Assembly: GCA_950295325.1 (NCBI GenBank)
Contig: OX485805.1
Coordinates: 35,823,501 to 35,887,500, forward strand
Length of the DNA stretch: 64,000 nt
Reading direction: 5' to 3'
Origin: Polytrichum commune
Lineage: Eukaryota > Streptophyta > Polytrichopsida > Polytrichales > Polytrichaceae
How positions within the stretch are numbered: the first letter of the stretch is position 1; each line of letters begins with the position of its first letter. Under the pieces are notes generated by a model. That model was given only the letters and a program-made list of their open reading frames with translations. It did not search any database and had not been told where the DNA came from. Below, piece by piece: positions 46,880 through 57,527 of this stretch. A program made the translations under genes and the position numbers.

Positions 46880-47510
46880 TGAGGAAATGGCTATTCCAAG
46901 AGTGGGATGAGCCTTGTCACCAAGCCCTTGGAAAGCTCAAGAGCAAGTTCCCTTCACAAGATGTGGTTAAGTTTCCGGGTTTTCATAAGCATTTTGAGGT
47001 GCACATGGAGACGAAGGACTTTATCATTGGCGGATGTTGATCCAAGATGGATGACCATTGCTTATGAGAGCATTAAGCTCCATGGTTGTCGAACCTTGTC
47101 CGGCTTGTGCAAGAAATGGCTATCCCAAGAGTGGGATGAGCCGTGCTACCAAGCCATTGGGAAGCTTAAGAAAAAGTTGTCTTTGCCGCCCGCGCTCAAG
47201 CTTGCGGAGTTTCCCAAACCTTTTGAGGTGCATACGGGGGCGAGTCACTTTACCATTGGCGGATGTTGATGTAAAAAAAAAAAAAAAAATGGCCATTGCA
47301 TATGGGAGCATGAAGCTCGATGGTTGTCCGACTTGTGAAAGAAATGGCTATCCTAAGAGTGGGACTAGCCTTGTCACCAAGTTTTTGGGGAGCTTAAGAG
47401 CAAGTTCTCTTCGCCGCCCGTGCTCAAGTTCGTGGAGCTTGACAAACCTTTTGAGGTGCCTACGGGGGCGAGTAACTTTGCCAATGATGGATTGTTAATG
47501 TAAGATGGAT
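46880..47510 (+). repeat. RT/RNase H tandem repeats in B3
   Basis: Three direct repeats of about 229 bp, each starting AAATGGCTATCC and ending in a GAGGTGCATACGGGGGCGAG-like stretch (near 47000, 47228 and 47455). An A-run at 47272-47289 sits in the second. The same array exists in B1 and B2. Confidence 0.78.
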
Positions 47511-47940
47511 GGCCTTTGCATATGGGGGCTTGAGGCTCGATGGTTGTCAAAGAAGACAACCAACTCATGACAAAGAACTTCTTTGCGGTAGTGCATTGCT
47601 TGAAGATGTGGCGACATTATTTGGGGTCGCACAAAGCAAAGGTCTACATGGACAATGTGTCCTAAAAGTATGTTAACATATACAAGCGCAAGTGAACGCC
47701 AAGTCATTGCGGTGGCATGATAGTTTGGCGCTTATGAAGGTGGATTTGGTCCACAAACCGGACCATGGAAATGTGGTGCCGGATGTGCTAAGTAGACGGG
47801 AAGAGTTCCAAGCAATGAGAACCATCCAAACCTTGTGGCTAATGTGTGCCGGCGAAGGAAACTTGTGATGCAAGATACGGGAGGGGTAAATTAACTACCC
47901 CGAGGCACAAAAACCTTTAGGTGAGCTTCGCAAGAGCAAG

Positions 47941-48890
47941 GTGCTTAAAGAGGTTAAGTTGGTGGACGGATTGTTCAAGTGCAAGCAAAGTTGGGTGTAT
48001 GTGCCACAAGGCAAGTTGAGGCTATCGGTTTTGAAGGAGGAATTTGATAGTCCTATTGCCGGCCATAGAGGAGAAAAAGAAAACCACCATAGAATGGTGT
48101 CAAAGAGGTACCATTGGCGGTGCATAAAGTAGGATATAGCCCACTTTGTGAAGGCGTGAATAAAGTGCCAAGTGAACCGAGCCTCTTACCAAAAGCAAGG
48201 CGGTTTCTTGCAACCGTTGCCTATCCCGTCGGCGCCATGGCATAGTATGTGCATGGATTTGATCACAAGTTTGCCGGAGTCACATGGATATGATGCCATC
48301 TTGTTGATGGTTGAGCGGTTTGCCAAGTTGGCACACATGGTGCCGATTGTGGGAACCGCCACCGCGTTGGAGACCGCATAGCCTTTTCTCAAAGGATGGT
48401 TGAGGCACCACGGGTTGCCAAGAGTGATTGTGTGGGATCAAGATCCAAAGTTCACAAGTGCATTTTCAATGCATTTCTCTAAGGAGGTCGGAATGAAACT
48501 AAGGTTTAGCACGGCCTTGCATTCCCAAATGAATGGGAAAGCGGAGCATGTGAATGGAGTCTTGAAGCAATACTTGAGGAACTTGGTGGGGGCGGACCAA
48601 GGAGATTGGGCGGACTATGTGGGTCGAGCGGAGTGTAATTGCAATGTAGCCACGCACTTGGCTACCAAGGGGTGGTCTTTGGTGGTGGCTTATGGAGTGG
48701 ATGCGCTCCAACCTATTAACCTAGCTCTCGAGGGGGCACATTCAACACTAGAGTTCAACCAAGATGGTGAGGACTTGGCCAAGAATGTAAACAAGTCTTG
48801 GAGATGACCAAGTTGTTGGTGGAGAAAGCCCGAATGTGCTACGAAGTGCAAGTCAATGCCGGAAGACGCGAAGTGGAGTATGAGGTGGGC
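47941..48890 (+). pseudogene. Integrase of B3, interrupted
   Basis: Zinc-finger part from 47941, then KA-TGA-IKCQ at about 48157-48170. Core part 1 is 48172-48381 and ends in TAG. Core part 2 runs from 48400 with VIVWDQDPKFTSAF and NGKAEHVNGVL, and a frame change near 48785 follows. Catalytic D, D and E are present but split by stops. Confidence 0.8.
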
Positions 48891-49194
48891 CAATAAGGTG
48901 TTGTTGAATGTGGACAACTTCACCTTGCCCAAAGGCCTTACTTCAAAAGTCCATGTCCAAAATTGGAGCTTCGTTTTCCATTGTGGAACAAGTGTTCAAG
49001 GACATGTATAAGTTGGAATTACCGCCGGAGATCAAAGTGCATCCGACATTTCATGTCTCAATACGAAAGTCATTTTAGGACGACACCTTGTGGCCCGATC
49101 ACAAGCAAGTGATTAGGCCACCTCCCGACCTTATGGAGGTCATTTGGAACATGAGGTAGGAGGGCACCCTCAAGTGTAGGAAGCCCAAGTGAAA

Positions 49195-49320
49195 ATGAAA
49201 AAAAATGTACAAAAGAGTACTTGGTGAAATGGTGAGGATACCATGAAAAAGAAACCGCTTGGGTGGCGGCAAGAGACATGGTGAACACCAATGAATAGGT
49301 GAAGCACTTTGAAGAAACTA
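49195..49320 (+). pseudogene. Chromodomain of B3, with the shared stop
   Basis: KEYLVKW, TGA, GYHEKETAWVAARDM, with a second stop at NTNE-stop-VKHFEET that B1 does not have. Confidence 0.7.
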
Positions 49321-50160
49321 AGGCTAAGGATTCCAATAAAAAGAAGCGTAGGCATTGATGAGGACATCAATCTCCTTTAGTGGGGGAGAGACGCTAGTAG
49401 CACACTTAGCTTCGAGGTTAATTACTCCACAACATGAACTTGTTCTTTGGCTTGAGGGAATAAAGTCCAAACTTTAGTGGTGCAAAGAGAAAAGTATGAG
49501 ATGAGGTCCTAGTCTTGTACTTGTGCTTGGTTAATGGAAGAGGGGGAATAGACATGCCAAACTAGGTTGGGTAAGCCGAGTAATTGGGGACCATGGCTTG
49601 GAGGGGCCTTGGATAAAACCAAGAAACTTCTTAGTTGTGGGCTTGTCCGGGCGGGGGCAAGGTGATGGCGCGTGCTCATAAAAGTGCTACCCGCGAGCTA
49701 ACGAGAGTTGGCGCATGGGAGTCATGAACCCATGTCTCGAAAGAGCAAAGTGGGAACCGAGTCGGGCGGGACTTGGCATCACCCCCGTGCGATCGAGGCG
49801 TGGCTTAACAATGGAAAGCCATCTCGGAGTTGCAACCGAGACAACTTAGTGGAAGCGTTGAGGTCTCGCCTAGATGTGTCACGTTAGGCTAGTGGAGCCT
49901 AACGGGGGAGGCCCCAAAGGAGGGGCAACCCAAGTGAGTCCCAAAGTAGGTTGGTCTAGTATAGGTTAGGTCCTTGGATGAAAGATCCAAGGTCGCTAAC
50001 GGACCACCTAGGAACGACACCTTTGGGACTATGCCAAATTTGAAGATGCATTGTGGGGGTCGCGCCCTAAGGTAAACACAATGCCGCACCATAGAGGATG
50101 GCAACTTGAGAATTGGTGTGCCGACTACGAGTATAGTCGATGAGGGCATCAACTCCGTTT

Positions 50161-50172
50161 GGTGGGGGTGAG
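50161..50172 (+). promoter_or_regulatory. Polypurine tract of B3
   Basis: GGTGGGGGTGAG directly before the 3' LTR, the usual plus-strand primer position. Confidence 0.8.
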
Positions 50173-51164
50173 TGTCGCGCACCTCTCCATGAGGAGTGCC
50201 CGAAACACCATGGGCACAAGGGGGACCCCGGAGTGACACCCGGGACTTGTGGCGCCGTTGGTGAGAGGGCCCAAGTGATCCTAGTGTGGGTGAGGGCCCC
50301 GGGCGTTGGGAACGCCTCCCACCCACGAAGACTAGGAGGCACAAGGGTAAGGCCATGAGCTATGCGTAGCTCATGGCGTGGTGATTCTAGAATGCTCAAG
50401 AACACCTCAATCGGAGGTGTGAGCTAGGAGTTATGGCCATTTGAGTGGGGCGCTGTCCCGGGACAGCGCCCTGGTACAGCAGTGCCTGGGAGGGATTCCC
50501 GGGACTGCCAAGGTTCAAACAGGCATAACTTCCCCAAGACTTGCTCGAATGGAGCAAGTGAGGAGTCCATCGGCATCTACGTGAAGCGTAGATGAGGATG
50601 GAGCGGTTGGTTGTTATGATCAGACATCATACAAGGAAGTTATGATGGTCTGAAGCTGCTGGGGGGTTCTAGGCCCAGCAGCTAAAGGAAATTGTCCACT
50701 TGGCCCCAACTCTTGGTAGGGAGACAAGAGGTTGGTTGACGGTGGGGTAGGGGCCCCGCGTAGAGTCCTAGAGGCTTATATGGGTGAGGTGGTGTGGCCT
50801 CACCCACCCGAGGCCGAACGGCACGGCCTCCATTGGCATTGGCCTAATGTGAGGCCATAGTTGCCTAGTATGGTTCGGGTTGTTGTAGTGTTGCTCCGGC
50901 AACGCGATGATCAACATAAGATTGGACTTCCATGGATGGAAGTCCACATCTAAGGATTGGTTACCGATTAAAGGGGTTGGTTAGCGATTAAGGGGTGAGT
51001 CCCGAAAGCAAAGTAGGAGGGTTGGTTCCCTCCTATGAACTATTGGTCCGGGGTAAGAGGAGCTATCCATTAGCATGGTGGAATGCGAATGGTTAGCGCT
51101 CGTAACCTTTGGTAGAAATGAAAATTGGCAAGATTGTCAAGGGGGGCTAGCAAGGGTTGCGACA
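50173..51164 (+). repeat. B3 3' LTR
   Basis: 992 bp, same length as the 5' LTR and almost identical to it. Confidence 0.95.
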
Positions 51165-51202
51165 CGGAGAGTCCAAGTACAAACCCAAAATTGTCAAAGT
51201 TT

Positions 51203-51922
51203 TCATATTAATTTATTGAGTCTAGTGTAGCCGTACAATCTCCTAAATTCCTCATCTTGTGGGCCTAGAGGCCTATTGCCAATTGGGTTGGAGAGCACAA
51301 AATCCGGGACACTTCCGGGGTGATAGGCAAGCCTCCTAATGTAGGGTCCTAGTTCACTCTCTAGAAGGTTGTCATTTCTATCGCTTTCCCAAGGATCCGG
51401 GAATATGCAATTGCCCGGGGGATTGAGAATACTCTTTGCCGGGTTGTCGTCAATGAGGAGTGTGTTATCCGGGGTGGGCCAACAACCGTGGGGAACCCCC
51501 TCCAACATAGGGACGCCCACCCAGAGGTTCTTCCTCAGGACCTTTAAGAATTGAGGCCCACGACCTCCTCCGACCTTGGGTACAATATTGCCACTACGGT
51601 CATAGAGGTCATCGCAGTGTTCTTGACCGAGAAGCAAGCATGGCATTGCGAGTTCTCGGAAAAGGAAACCGACGATGGCCTTCGTGTTGTCCATGAGCAT
51701 AGAGCTCCAGATGATGACATGTGCGAAGCGAAGGACCTCACGAAGGAAGCTCCTCAAGCCGGGGCGGGCACGTACAACCTTCTTATTTATGAGAGTATCG
51801 AATTGTCCGCCGTAATCCATGTCTTGTGGACTACGGAAGGGCCCCTTGGACGCACTATTCGAGATATGTTTGGAATGACAAAGCACCCCATTGAGGTCAA
51901 ATATTATGAACGGTTTCCTCAT
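51203..51922 (-). CDS. FCP1-like HAD-superfamily phosphatase of the X locus
   Basis: 239 codons from ATG 51922 to TGA 51203, no lesion. HAD motif I is FIIFDLNGVLC (D9, but N11 where most HAD phosphatases have the second Asp). Motif II is VIIWSS (69-74), and the acidic motif IV is LLIDDN (155-160), followed by GNCIFPDPWE. The FCP1/NLI-interacting fold normally removes phosphate from phosphoserine, for example on RNA polymerase II tails. The D-x-N-G form occurs in some plant relatives as far as I recall, and its activity is uncertain. It lies 374 bp downstream of the ParB/DGQH-motif gene on the same strand, with one palindrome between them. B3 inserted 34-38 bp past its stop. A diverged fragment of the same family is at 21390-21600. 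Upstream exons cannot be excluded. Confidence 0.82.
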   Translation of the reverse strand: MRKPFIIFDLNGVLCHSKHISNSASKGPFRSPQDMDYGGQFDTLINKKVVRARPGLRSFLREVLRFAHVIIWSSMLMDNTKAIVGFLFRELAMPCLLLGQEHCDDLYDRSGNIVPKVGGGRGPQFLKVLRKNLWVGVPMLEGVPHGCWPTPDNTLLIDDNPAKSILNPPGNCIFPDPWESDRNDNLLESELGPYIRRLAYHPGSVPDFVLSNPIGNRPLGPQDEEFRRLYGYTRLNKLI

Positions 51923-52264
51923 GGGCGCGCTTGGTTTTCCCGCGGGGTTGCGACATATCTCCGACGGACCCTGTGATGGAACATTCTATCTAGGTAAATG
52001 GTACTACTCAAGAAAACCAATTGACAAGCATGGATGAACTCAAAAAAAAATTATAAGGCCAAAAATAATCCGAACCATCCAGTTGAAAAATTGGTATTAA
52101 TGTAATTGGTGATACACATTTGGTGAATAATATACATTGTCGCAAAAAATATCTGTTGAAGTTAATGGAATCTATGCTAACAAAATTGTATCCACCCGCC
52201 GGGCGAAGTCGAGGATTGAACTCGATAATATACACACGCCACGAAGGAGGCAGACAAGGAAGAT

Positions 52265-52282
52265 ACGGACGCGCGTCCGTAA
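52265..52282. repeat. X palindrome downstream of the ParB/DGQH-motif gene
   Basis: TACGGACGC followed by its reverse complement, 15 bp past the stop of exon 3, between two X genes. Confidence 0.88.
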
Positions 52283-52296
52283 CGTGGGAGGCATGC

Positions 52297-55200
52297 TCAA
52301 AGGTTGATTACCTCTTCAGGGGCGAGGTCCGCGCCAGCAGTGCCTCCCTCACCTGGCCCCGTCATGGGCACAGGATCCGGATGCGCGTCCGCAAAATTGT
52401 CCAGATCTTCGACCACCAACAAAGTGTCTCCAGCCGCTTGCGATCCTTGAGTATCCACGTAAGGCTGATCCTCATCAGTGGAGTCTTGGCTGCCCCGCAT
52501 ATGTACATCTTCATCGCCGATGGGGGCGTGGCCTTCATTGACATCTCTCTCGGCGGCACCCGCCGTGTCACGTGCCGGTATCTCCTCCACTCCTGTTGGA
52601 AGAGAGGGGGGCTCTGGAGTGGCGACAACAATGGGAGAGGGCGGGACAATCAACGTGGGAGCTGGATAAGCATGCTCGGGAATATAAACAGCATGGCTAC
52701 TAGATGGAGGCCGCATGAGAGTGGTGGGCATCGACATGCCCGCCTCGGGAGCTGCATATACAACTTGGGGCCTTGCCTGCAAGCTCTGCATCAAGCTCAT
52801 GAATTGTTGGCTCTGGGCCAAGAACTGCTGATTTTGAGCCATGAGATCAGCGTGCCTTCGAGCAGACTCCAATCTAGCTTGCTCCATCTCAGCTTGGATG
52901 GCGGCCATCTTTTTGGCGTGCTCCTCGTTAGCTTCTCGAAGCCGTTGGTCAAGCTCTTCCTTCATTCGCTTCTCCATCTTCTCGTCCAATTCGGACACTG
53001 ACATCGGCTCTTTCTTCACCTTGCCAGGTTCGGTAGGCAAGGCAGAGATGGCATTGTGGATCCTAATCTCATCCTCGTCTTCATCGGAGAGCTCCAAGAC
53101 CGCGCCTTCAGGGTATTCGTTGTATGGCGTCTTGTTCCTCTTTTGTCGACTCTCACGATATAGAGAGATATCAGGCCTCAATATCAACTCCAGCACATCC
53201 CTCCCCTCCATAGGGGGTAGATCTAAATGTTGAGACCCCCCTCCAGATGAAGCCGTGCATCCGCCTTCTGCCGCAAGGTCCACATCCTTCTCCGCAATAA
53301 CACCTGCAGCACGAGATGGACCCGCAGTTGAAGGAAACCCAACTCGAGAGGTGGGAGTCCCAAAAGATGAGAGAACAGGGGTATGAGGGACCCTTATCGG
53401 AGTGAAGTTAACGCGTGCCTCCTGCGCATCCGTGTCGTCTGTTCCCAGCAGGAACACACTTGGATTAATTGGGTCCCGAACAAGGCCGTGTAAAGGCTCC
53501 TGTGTGGAGGGCTGCGCTTTTGGGGAACTGGGATCCTGGTCCTCTTCAGGGTCTGTCTCCATTCCGGGCATTGCCTCTTCTCTAGAAGCAAGAGGCACCG
53601 CAGGATGGGGTGTAAGGACGTCCATGATGTCCTGTATATCCATTTTGGAGGCAATAACCCTGTGAGTATGGGCGTCATCGTAGTCGGAATCCTCCACAAA
53701 AGAATTCACCTGCAATCCAAGCATCTGCACCAAACAAGAAAATTAGATAGGAACAATTGTGGTGATGACATATAAATGAGGCCAGATGCCAACACATTCT
53801 ACGGACGCGCGTTCGTAAAACCACCACTCAAAAGTTGGACAATTTTACGGACGCACGGTCGTAAAATTCACATGCACCTGATACTGGGTTTTTACGGACG
53901 CGCGTCCGTAAAATAACTATGCAAAGATAGGTGGGTTGAAAGACAAACAACTACTCACCAATGCTGCATACATAAACTTCGTGCCTCCGAAGACGTTGTA
54001 AACTGTCTCACTCATGGCAGTTAAAGCCTTCAAGACTCCTATATAAAAGTCCATCCGGAGCTCGAACGCCGGGTAGACGGCATGCATTGTCTCCTCCACA
54101 AGCTCCTTGGGGTGCGGTGGGGGCAACGAGTAGACTTTCCTGAACACCTCGTGTGGTTTAATAGGCAATCGCCCAGTTGGTGAGGACTTGCGTATCAAGA
54201 AATAAAGTTGCACGGCTCCCACTTGCTTCACCCCTCTTGCCTCTTGAATAACAGTGATCCCTTCTGTCTTCGCCGGGATGTAGGTGCTGTGGTACAGATC
54301 GTATTCGAGGTCCATCGTTGATGTGTATAGATGGACAATGGATGTGGACCTCTCTTGCTCTACAATCCATAACCACACATGAGGCTCAAAGAGGGCAGGC
54401 GAGCGATAGCTCTTGAAGGCTTTTAAGAAGGGGTCGTAGAAGGGTGATCCCGCAACGTCTTGTTTCCAAGCTCCGGGAATTGCACGAAAATAAAAAATGG
54501 CGAAAGGGCAACCCCGGGGGTCATCTCTCACAGAGGCTCTTGAAGCATGGGTGTCCCATGTGCCGAACTTCATGCCCTTTGTGACCGTGCAGAATCTTGC
54601 AAACCCTCCGAATTTCGCTTTCTTTTTCCTATCGAGAAAGTTCACGTACAACCCTGCCTCCCTCTCGTCGATAGATCCCTTCTTTTCGTTCCTCCTGGAT
54701 CGTTGGGCTAGGAAGGATGATGCCCCTCTTATCAAAGCTCGCATGGAGACGCCATTGATGTGGTAGTCACTCTTCAGCTTCCTCCAATTCTCCCACACGA
54801 TCTCACCATCACTATTAATGAGGTTGTGGGTGGGTAGCAATTTGCTAATCTCCCTTACAGCCATGGTCTTCTTCTTTATGTAATCGCACCATTCCTTTAT
54901 ATGGTACGTGGATGGCTTCATATGCTTCGGCCGCTTCAGAAAGATTTTGGGATAGGGCAGAGTTCTTCTAGGAGTTTCTAGAAGAATGTGTTCTGCTGCC
55001 CTATACAGCTCCGAGTCCATCAATCCTTGGAGGGGACGAAAGAACTCTCGCAGGATTGGTGGTACCTTAATCTTTGAATCGCTCTTGTACGTGTTTTCTG
55101 TATCTGGATTCACAAGGTCCCCGTTGTTGTGGGCATCGAAGAGTCGCAACCATATTGCCCACGTCTCCTCTGTTGCAGTGATGAGCTTGAGTTCACCCTT

Positions 55201-56703
55201 TAATTCATGCACTGTCTTCATGCCACTTGTCTTCATGTCTATACTCGAGAACTTTGTCAAGATGGCATTGCTGAATGTCTGCAAGAGGCATGAATTGCAA
55301 GAAATCAGTACATCGAAATTAGCAGACATTAAATTCAAAGAATTGAAGCAGTGGGAGGAGAATGGCCAGGTTTACGGACGTGCGTCCGTAAATATATATG
55401 AGTGACATACCTGCCATTTGGGGTTCTTGACGACTGCATTGTCTCTTTCTTTTGGGGAACATTCGTGCTCCACCCACAAGGTCCTCCCAGCCACGATGTT
55501 AGCTGCCCATGAAGCCTCGAACTGCCTCACTTTATTCCCTTGGTTCATGAAAGCAGAAATTGCAATTAGTTGGTTCGAGTCCTTGGAATGCACGACGAAT
55601 GCCTTCCAATATCGTATCGTTTCTTTCAATGGGCTTTTCCACTCGTCATCTTCAAGGAGAGCTTTTGCAGCCATCATACTATGTTGGCCGTCGACTATGT
55701 AGAACTCTCCATTCTTGAGAATGGGCCAATTTTTTTCGTTCACTTCAACGATAGGATCCTTAGGTGTGACGCAAATCGTCTGCCTGTCAAATTTGGGGTT
55801 GTTCATGATGTTGTTCATTTGCCACCATACCCCGCTCTCTTCTTTCGCTCTGGTATTCATACTTTCGGTGCCCTTGTGGCATTTGTAGACGTCTACGTCG
55901 AAAGTGAAATACCTGCCAAGCGGCCAGCAACCCTTTGTCTTCTCATCGAACTCTTGGAATATCTTTGTGGAGAGTTCGGCGTCAGGACGTTGACCTTTTT
56001 TAAGGAGAGGAGCGACAGTGAGTGTTGAGCTGACATCCGGGCCCTCTGTTAGCCCTGATGACTCCATCTGCGAGTGAGAGCGTTTACTCGTCTGTCTGCT
56101 CCCCCTTGATGCACCACTCTGCGAGGGCCTTGAGGATTCCGGCACAGGTTTAAGGACACGCTTGGGCCGTTCAGGAACGACTTGTTTCTTTTTCTCCTTC
56201 CCCTTTCTGGCCTCTAGCAAGGCCCCATTCACTCTTGTAACATTGTTCAAGAGTCGTCCAAGCCGCTTACCCGTCCAAGGTGCATTGCATGCATAGTCTT
56301 GGAACTCCGTCTGGAGATTGAAGCAAGCCGCATCGGGACTACCATTTTCACACTCATTTTTGTTAAAGGGATGGTAAGATTCGTGCAAAATGAATGTGAC
56401 TCAATCTTCTTTCTTCTCAAGGTCAATTACTACATAATCCCCTTGGGCCATTGCACACTCTACTGTCCACGATTTAAGTTTTAGCCACTTCTCCGCATCA
56501 TCTATGTCCGTCTTAATTTGGTAGGCAAATCTAAGCACAAATATCTCTTTTTCGTCTTTCTCTACCAGTACTGTCCAATTATCTACAATGTCATCTTGTG
56601 GCTTGTAGTGGTCGTTGGGGCTGATGTCTTTGATAGCTTCTGGCAGCGGAGGAATGAGAGCCTCTGCGAACATCTCAATTGCGGGTCTCTTTTTAGATGC
56701 CAT
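52297..56703 (-). CDS. Large three-exon X gene with ParB/DGQH-type motif (one in-frame TGA)
   Basis: Exon 1 56703-55411, exon 2 55278-53959, exon 3 53724-52297; about 1,345 codons. Introns are 132 bp (CAG/GTATGT, CTCTTGCAG) and 234 bp (TTG/GTGAGT, TTGGTGCAG), both phase 0. The start ATG follows an acceptor TTTTTGCAG. Residues 338-350 read DGQHSMMAAKALL, preceded by FYIV. This resembles the DGQH/ParB-sulfiredoxin fold motif (nucleotide binding), an assignment by pattern only. Exon 2 is basic and globular. Exon 3 has an acidic disordered start, a long charged coiled coil (about 52790-53030) and a proline-rich tail. TGA 56401-56403 interrupts exon 1 in frame; upstream and downstream protein look equally coding, so a single W-to-stop change is likely. 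The gene may be dead or the site read through. Confidence 0.62.
52374..52396. repeat. Palindrome remnant inside a coding exon
   Basis: GGATGCGCGTCCGCAAAA in exon 3 is a decayed palindrome. On the coding strand it is translated as part of the NFADAHPDP stretch. Confidence 0.6.
53800..53913. repeat. Three palindromes inside intron 2
   Basis: Copies at 53800-53817, 53841-53868 and 53890-53913, all inside intron 53725-53958. The outer arms differ (CTACG, AATTTTACG, TTTTACG). The second has extended arms matching on both sides but a mismatched centre. Confidence 0.9.
55372..55394. repeat. X palindrome inside intron 1
   Basis: Same sequence and place as 8680-8702: within intron 55279-55410. Confidence 0.85.
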
Positions 56704-57527
56704 CTGCAAAAATAAGATAGACAACAAGTTAGTATTGTGGTCAATGGATAAAGATACTAATATACGAACGCGCGTTCGTAAAGATTGCGTATTCTGTCAT
56801 CTAGGTATTATATATTCAAATGAAAACATCCAGTTGTAGTGAATACGCATAGCGCGTACACTACATACTCAAATATATGAAGAGGTTACGGACGCGCGTC
56901 CGTAACTCTGCACATATAAGATAGAAAAGAATTTGCTTACTTATATATGCATAGGTTACGGACGCGCGTCCGTAAACTTTCTAAAATATTTTATATGACA
57001 TTGTGTATATAATATCTCTAGAAGTTACGGACGCGCGTCCGTAACCTCTACACATATATGATAGAAAGGGATTTGGTCTAATAGAAAGGGATGTAGTTTC
57101 TTAGAAAGGGATCTGCTTTCTTAGAAAAGCATTTGCTTTCTTATATTTGCTTTCCCTAGTTTACGGACGCGCGTTCGTAAACTTTTTAATATATTAAGAG
57201 GTGAATTTTCTTTCTAGAAGTTACGGACGCGCGTCCGTAACCTCTTCACATATATTATATGATGGATTCTCACTTTGGTTTGCCTAGTTTACGGACGCGC
57301 GTCCGTAAACTTTGCAAATATTTTATGCTGGAGAAGATCATCCTACTTAAATCTCTGGAAGTTACGAACGCGCGTCCGTAACCTCTGCACACATTGTGTG
57401 AGTGTCTTGTTTCTCACTCGCACAAATGTCCCTAAAATTTATGGACGCGCGTCTGTAAACTTTAAGGAATTTCTTATTATTCTAAATTTAAATATTTGGG
57501 GTGATTCCGTATTTTGCGGAGGCTTAC
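56704..57527 (-). other. Probable 5'-UTR intron of the ParB/DGQH-motif gene, copy 2
   Basis: Bounded by donor AAG/GTAAGC (57528/57527) and acceptor TTTTTGCAG at the start codon. It contains nine palindromes and no coding frame. Same reading as for copy 1. Confidence 0.5.
56763..57459. repeat. Cluster of nine X palindromes, copy 2
   Basis: The same nine copies as at 10071-10767. Confidence 0.92.

Larger units (their letters stand above)
44077..51164 (+). mobile_element. Chromovirus-like LTR retrotransposon B3 (7088 bp, defective)
   Basis: Plus-strand copy with 992-bp LTRs (44077-45068 and 50173-51164). I saw only one difference between them (TTTCC versus TCTCC near the start). The LTRs are 19 bp longer than in B1 and B2 because a GATTAAAGGGGTTGG-type segment is duplicated near 44880. 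The internal region has the same defects as B1 and B2. Confidence 0.94.
44072..51169. other. Target site duplication of B3 (CGGAG)
   Basis: CGGAG at 44072-44076 and 51165-51169. Confidence 0.95.

Noticed and set aside
27771-51164. Repeated frames of 70-155 codons in LTR-B (for example 37692-38159 and 50140-50358)
   Set aside because: They arise from GC-rich LTR sequence, occur on both strands, and cross LTR borders into internal sequence; no domain is present.
7382-54073. A simple 46.7-kb tandem duplication
   Set aside because: The would-be novel joint at 54073/54074 is a continuous exon, whereas the joint at 7381/7382 is the chimeric one. This does not fit a tandem duplication.
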